The notes under the pieces were generated by a model. That model ran no database searches and was not told the DNA's origin. It saw only the letters and a program-made list of their open reading frames with translations. A stretch of 64,000 nucleotides of DNA. Origin: Sclerodactyla briareus. Lineage: Eukaryota > Echinodermata > Holothuroidea > Dendrochirotida > Sclerodactylidae. The translations under genes and the position numbers were made by a program. The stretch spans positions 1-64,000 of the forward strand of contig JAODTK010003477.1 in NCBI GenBank assembly GCA_026419785.1, written 5' to 3'. Shown piece after piece: positions 61,401 to 64,000 of the stretch (position 1 is the first letter of the stretch; the number at the start of each line of letters is the position of its first letter).

Positions 61401-61861
61401 TAAATTCCACCTATGGAGTGTGTATGTTTGGCAATGAATCAATACGATAAATAAGACATGATTATACCTCATTTTGCTGATCGGAAATGAGGCTTTTTCC
61501 TCCCAGATGACTCCAAGGGTCCTAATTGCCAACATAATTGAACGCTTTGTGCCAGCCCAGATCAGAAGAATTTTTGAAGAAAAAAAAACATCGTCCTGGA
61601 AACGTCGCCAGTCTGAGTATTCATAGCCACCATGCAATTTGTGTATAATATTAAGTGCTTTTCATCCCGACACACGGCCCCCCACAGCATGCAGGAATGG
61701 GTAGGGGGGTGGGGTAATCTTACCCATAGCCCACGTGTCACATTCCCGAACATGCCCCTGTCTTCGGCTGATCTCTGCTTCACGCGCCTTCTTACGTTGT
61801 CCTTCAGGCCATCGTAGCTTGAGGGCGCTGAATAGGTTGATAGTGGTATGCCACATAGGGG
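49342..61861 (-). CDS. GK: Glycerol kinase gene, nine exons seen, partial at both ends
   Basis: Glycerol kinase transfers a phosphate from ATP to glycerol, giving glycerol 3-phosphate for lipid synthesis and energy metabolism. Nine minus-strand exons, in transcript order 61724-61861, 57786-57894, 56062-56164, 54967-55033, 54004-54126, 51612-51690, 50858-50953, 49872-49956 and 49342-49461, follow the family sequence from the GLPLSTYFSA region to VDGGM. All have AG acceptors and GT donors. Codon phase closes at almost every junction. The catalytic [10 protein letters not shown] motif, the TYGTGCFLL phosphate loop and [12 protein letters not shown] nucleotide-side motif are present. The N-terminal exons lie beyond 64000, and the last exon or exons (PETTALGAA region) were not found. 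Five exons carry small indels, often a missing base in a short homopolymer. Assembly error explains these better than a dead gene, but a pseudogene is not excluded. Confidence 0.85.
49872..49956 (-). CDS. GK: Glycerol kinase exon with IICGLTQFS
   Basis: Reads [20 protein letters not shown] then AVCFQTRE in one frame; matches [29 protein letters not shown]. Acceptor TCCCAG, donor GTGAGT. Confidence 0.92.
50858..50953 (-). CDS. GK: Glycerol kinase exon with [11 protein letters not shown]
   Basis: Begins [13 protein letters not shown], then after a one-base loss continues [18 protein letters not shown]. The PAFSGL-APYW-ARG string is diagnostic of glycerol kinase. The loss is at a GTT-TAC-TTG-(G)TT site. 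Acceptor TTCAG, donor GTGAGT. Confidence 0.9.
51156..51579. mobile_element. TTAA-flanked MITE in a glycerol kinase intron
   Basis: TTAA at 51156-51159 and 51576-51579 flank inverted ends AGGGCAAGTCCAGCC and GTTGGACTTCGCCT. The interior is AT-rich and non-coding, with an inner inverted pair (GCAACATTTGATG..ATC and GATATGGCATC..GTTGCC-type strings). The TTAA duplication and ends suit Kolobok/piggyBac-like non-autonomous elements. Length 424 bases including both TTAA. Confidence 0.8.
51612..51690 (-). CDS. GK: Glycerol kinase exon with [15 protein letters not shown]
   Basis: Reads [20 protein letters not shown] then KDAAEI in one frame. This is the hinge-side helix region (EGSVAIAGAVIRWLRDN in vertebrates). 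Its donor lies 32 bases from the TTAA-flanked MITE. Confidence 0.9.
52478..52575 (+). repeat. Two-unit tandem duplication, 60-bp period
   Basis: GAGCTAAAATTTCCCAAGAG followed by ATC-TTTC-ACTC occurs at 52479 and 52540. Confidence 0.8.
53020..53345 (+). repeat. Dispersed repeat, copy B (partner at 42715-43010)
   Basis: Landmarks as for copy A; lies in a glycerol kinase intron. In both places a SINE-like copy follows downstream at a few hundred bases, so the two may belong to one composite repeat. Confidence 0.65.
53436..53882 (-). repeat. SINE-like copy B
   Basis: Core GATGAAGACCTTGCCCACAC-CACCCAGGGTGC appears at 53438-53480 and again, more diverged, at 53650-53690. The minus strand from 53880 begins with a tRNA A-box-like AAAGTCGGTAGAGCTCGG. 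The duplicated core suggests two overlapping insertions. Confidence 0.6.
54004..54126 (-). CDS. GK: Glycerol kinase exon with TYGTGCF loop
   Basis: Reads [12 protein letters not shown] then [14 protein letters not shown]; the threonine-glycine loop contacts ATP phosphates. After YKL a base seems missing next to a G, shifting the last dozen codons; the shifted frame gives APVTYALE, as expected. Acceptor TAACAG, donor GTGAGA. Confidence 0.9.
54967..55033 (-). CDS. GK: Glycerol kinase exon with catalytic LGDQ
   Basis: Reads [20 protein letters not shown]. The Asp of LGDQ corresponds to the catalytic base of bacterial GlpK. One A appears to be missing in the A run before the donor: with five A's the frame gives AKI, while the family has AKNT and the next exon needs the other phase. 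Confidence 0.9.
55211..55350 (-). repeat. Minisatellite, about 29-bp unit, 4-5 units
   Basis: CCTGTAGCCAACAGG and CCTGTAGCCGGTAGG alternate. Each unit is itself two related half-units of about 14-15 bases. Lies in a glycerol kinase intron. Confidence 0.9.
56062..56164 (-). CDS. GK: Glycerol kinase exon with [12 protein letters not shown]
   Basis: Reads [20 protein letters not shown] then a variable loop and TPISG, in frame throughout. It joins the previous exon through a split serine codon and the next exon in phase 0. Acceptor TTCCAG, donor GTAAG. Confidence 0.9.
56992..57128 (+). repeat. Two-unit tandem duplication, 70-bp period
   Basis: ATGCAGTGACATGTAATACT through to GCATGGC occurs twice with only a few differences, so the duplication is recent or conserved by gene conversion. 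Includes an A run of eight. Confidence 0.9.
57786..57894 (-). CDS. GK: Glycerol kinase exon with TNASRTML
   Basis: Reads [20 protein letters not shown] then [15 protein letters not shown] in one frame without a break. The T-D-x-T-N-A-S-R-T block is diagnostic for glycerol kinase; the Asn-Ala-Ser-Arg region forms part of the FGGY N-terminal domain. Flanked by TTGCAG acceptor and GTGAGA donor. Confidence 0.9.
57895..59689. other. Glycerol kinase intron, part right of exon 57786-57894
   Basis: No exon or recognised repeat. Minus frames at 58173-58472 and 59074-59280 have no family signature; the second reads an [16 protein letters not shown] string without a known domain. Confidence 0.45.
59690..61300 (+). 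repeat. Intronic satellite, about 76-bp unit, about 20 units
   Basis: Units read CCAGATACTGTAGCTTTCAA, a TGTGTTACC-TTCTTACC string, an ACATACATTAAATGCACAG string and AAAGATACACAGTATCAGG. Three unit types recur in order: one with TTTGAATATGTGTCACCC, one with a TTGCAATGTGTTACCTTCT string, and one that lacks the TTCTTA spacer and has CACAGGAAAGATAC. The array is ordered as a higher-order repeat of three, with a period near 200-230 bases. It lies in the intron between exons 61724 and 57894. Confidence 0.88.
61724..61861 (-). CDS. GK: Glycerol kinase exon (first seen)
   Basis: Acceptor ATCCAG ends at 61862 and donor GTAAG starts at 61723. It encodes GIPLST, then SALKLRW, then DNV and a later GMFGNV string, matching the ...GLPLSTYFSAVKLRW..DNV...FGT-DSWLIW stretch of animal glycerol kinases. 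At least three small indels disturb the frame (in the Y-F-S-A codons, after KLRW, and in the second half). It is the most damaged exon. Confidence 0.75.
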
Positions 61862-62100
61862 CTGGATAAAGGCAAATAAAAGGTTTGCTTAAGGAAGCTC
61901 AGAGAAGAGAAATCGGGCCAGTTTTCGAATGAGCCTGACATTCAAAGAGCAGCACAAATGGGTTTTGTGCTGATCGCGACCTTCGCCTCTTTTCTTCATC
62001 ACAGGAGCGCATACTGACACGTTTGGGTGGGAATATTGCCGTGTGGAAATTGTATGGTTGTGAATTGTCCTGGGAACCGCGCGCATAACACATGTGAACA
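61862..62100. other. Intron sequence upstream of exon 61724-61861
   Basis: The polypyrimidine tract (CCTTTTATTTGCC on the minus strand) precedes the ATCCAG acceptor. No further exon was recognised. Confidence 0.5.
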
Positions 62101-62316
62101 CAGGGTAACGATGACTCAGATAGTGAAACAGTGTCATCACATTGTCAGTCCAAAGTGACTCAAGAGTGGGTCAGGGTAATGATGACTCACATAGTGAAAC
62201 AGTGTCATCACATTGTCAGTCACAAAAGTTGACACAAGGGTGGGTCAGGGTAATGATGACTCACATAGTGAAACAGTGTCATCACATTGTCAGTCACAAA
62301 GTGAATCAAGGGTGGG
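62101..62316 (+). repeat. Tandem array, three units of about 72 bp
   Basis: CAGGGTAATGATGACTCACA, then a GTGAAACAGTGTCATCACAT string and TGTCAGTCACAAAGT, start at 62101, 62172 and 62246. Confidence 0.9.
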
Positions 62317-63519
62317 ACTTGTTCTAGTTTTAGTAGTGGGGGGGTGTCATGCAATCGGCAAGGGCATATTGTGACTCCCTGACACCAGGTCACGGTTCCT
62401 GACCTAGGGTTGCAGTATAATGCCACGTTCTCACTTCTACTTCCCCCGGTCAACGCTTGTTGTTGGGAGTCTCCAAGAGACGAGACCATTGACCGAAGAT
62501 GTAATCAGGTTTGTATGTTGAGTGTGTGTACTCGGTGATAAGAATTGTCATTTAGCAAGAAACTGGATGGCTTTTTTTGTCAACACACATATCAACCTAT
62601 AAATACTGACGCACGCTAAAAATGCTACCGATTGATAAGGAGTAATCACAATAGAACAAGTAACAATGGTAACAAGCGGGTAAAACCCTCGTCGGTTAGA
62701 GAGCAAGTCATGTGGGGCGGGGGGGGGGGGGGGGGGGGTAGGAAGCAAACTATTCCCCGCTGGGCCTCCTCTACCCGGTGACTGAAAAGACAACATTCAC
62801 AATGTCATTTTTTAATCTCACAATGTGTTCTCTCACTATCTTGACAGTGTCCTGGTTTATCCGAGTCGTTGTTACCAACCAACCCCACTTTCCCCTTTCC
62901 CTCCAATGGCAATCAGTGTCTCTTCTGACCAGAGCCTTCACTCCCTAAAGTCGAGTAGGAATAACAAATTCCGACTGGAATTTTTAATTTTTCACCCGAA
63001 GGTTCCCTACAGGTTTTTCAATGTTCCCCAGAGAGCAGGCCAAATCTTCCCGGAGGGGGGGCGGCACACGTACCCAACGCCCCCATTTTGTCTGGCCCAT
63101 GAGCTGGAGTGGTACTGAACTGTTCACCCCCCCTCCTCCCCCCCCCCCCCCCCCGCCCCCATGTTCACGCCCTATGATTTTCCAGGAAATAGTCTGTCAT
63201 ACGATTTTACCCCACACTGTCTAATGAGATCTCATTATCATCACACTGCCAACACTACTGGTATATTAATCATTACCAAAATTGGTACACTGCCAAATGA
63301 CAAGAAGTAATGATATAAATACCGCATGTGCTTACAATGTCCAAGATTACAATGGTCATGTAATGGACTTGGGCCCGACCCCTCGCTGAATTCCAGCCCA
63401 TCCAGTGTGCGAATGGGGCACGAGCCGACACTTGCTCTAAGTTCCCCTATAGTGACACCTCAGGAAGGGGGAACTGTGAAATACCCAGCAGCGTAATGAA
63501 GAAAATATTTCTGAAATCT
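62317..63519. other. Non-coding stretch, nothing recognised
   Basis: Low-complexity G run at about 62718-62738 and C runs at about 63127-63160. I looked on the minus strand for the next upstream glycerol kinase exon (VVWLDLRT-type string) and did not find it. Confidence 0.45.
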
Positions 63520-63866
63520 TGTTAAGATTCGGGTCTAATACTCTTGTATCAAATGCAGCACCCTCTTCACACGACTACGACTTAATCCCCTTGCCATTGG
63601 TAACCTGATGAATACCTTGCCTGCACCACCCAGGAATGAAGTTCCCTAAGGCCTACTACAACAAAAAACCTCCCCTGGCAGCCAACACAGCGGCACCTAC
63701 TTCTGTTACCTTGCAAGGTACCCACTTTTACACGTTGGTAGCGTGAGCCATTCCAGGAGCCTTGCCCCGCAGCACTGCATCAAAATTTCCTCATCTTCCC
63801 AATGGGAATTTTGAACTATTGATCTTAAGTTGGGAGCCCTACCGACTGAGCTAATCGGCCTCCCTG
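63520..63866 (-). repeat. SINE-like copy C, best tRNA-like head
   Basis: On the minus strand it begins GGCCGATTAGCTCAGTCGGT, a good tRNA 5' half with an A box, followed by an ATAGTTCAAAATTCC B-box-like string. Farther on is the family core, read on the plus strand as CTGATGAATACCTTGCC followed by a CACCACCCAGGAATG string. The family is therefore a tRNA-derived SINE. Confidence 0.7.
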
Positions 63867-64000
63867 TGCAATGACTCCTGGGATGGATAATCTATAGAGG
63901 CACTCTATGACACGTGAAGGTGCACGATGCAACAACGTTGCGAGATGAATGTCCACAACTAGAAGTCAATTTTCAGAGATGCCATTCCGTACATGTTTTG

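Overview
The window looks like draft nuclear sequence from an invertebrate animal, most likely a marine deuterostome. Four things point that way. One gene has short exons with GT-AG introns. DIRS-like, Gypsy, LINE, Tc1, hAT-like and TTAA-type elements lie together. SINE copies appear tRNA-derived. Several intronic satellites are present. There are no operons or bacterial-type gene packing. The species cannot be named from the sequence. Long C/G runs and single-base shifts in host exons suggest a long-read assembly with uncorrected indels.

Layout. About 1-19 kb holds decayed DNA transposons (a TIR element at 1.06-2.36 kb, a Tc1-like transposase at 7.1-8.3 kb, an hAT-like piece at 9.07 kb and a 2.6 kb hAT-like element at 16.4-19.0 kb), a LINE reverse transcriptase fossil at 13.5-14.8 kb, and a dispersed repeat family. 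About 19.5-35.2 kb is a nest of insertions. The outer element is a broken Gypsy LTR retrotransposon whose two LTRs lie some 15 kb apart. A roughly 9.1 kb segment bounded by long inverted repeats (20.77-29.88 kb) sits in its leader, and a broken DIRS-like element (about 21.3-28.8 kb) lies inside that segment. A small hAT-like element sits between the Gypsy protease and integrase regions. The Gypsy fossil has integrase before reverse transcriptase, which is unusual for Gypsy and recalls the Gmr1-like group. About 35-49 kb is mostly repeats: MITE-like pieces, a second LINE fossil, SINE-like copies and two tandem arrays.

Host gene. From 49.3 kb to at least 61.9 kb, nine minus-strand exons encode most of a glycerol kinase (FGGY family). 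The 5' exons lie beyond the right edge, and the last C-terminal exon or exons were not found. Reading phase closes at nearly every junction and splice sites are canonical, but five exons carry small indels, mostly in short homopolymers. Assembly error is the simplest explanation. The introns carry a TTAA-flanked MITE, minisatellites, SINE-like DNA and an approximately 76-bp satellite with higher-order structure.

No convincing host gene was found in the first 49 kb. Most open frames there are short, overlap on both strands and show no family signature.
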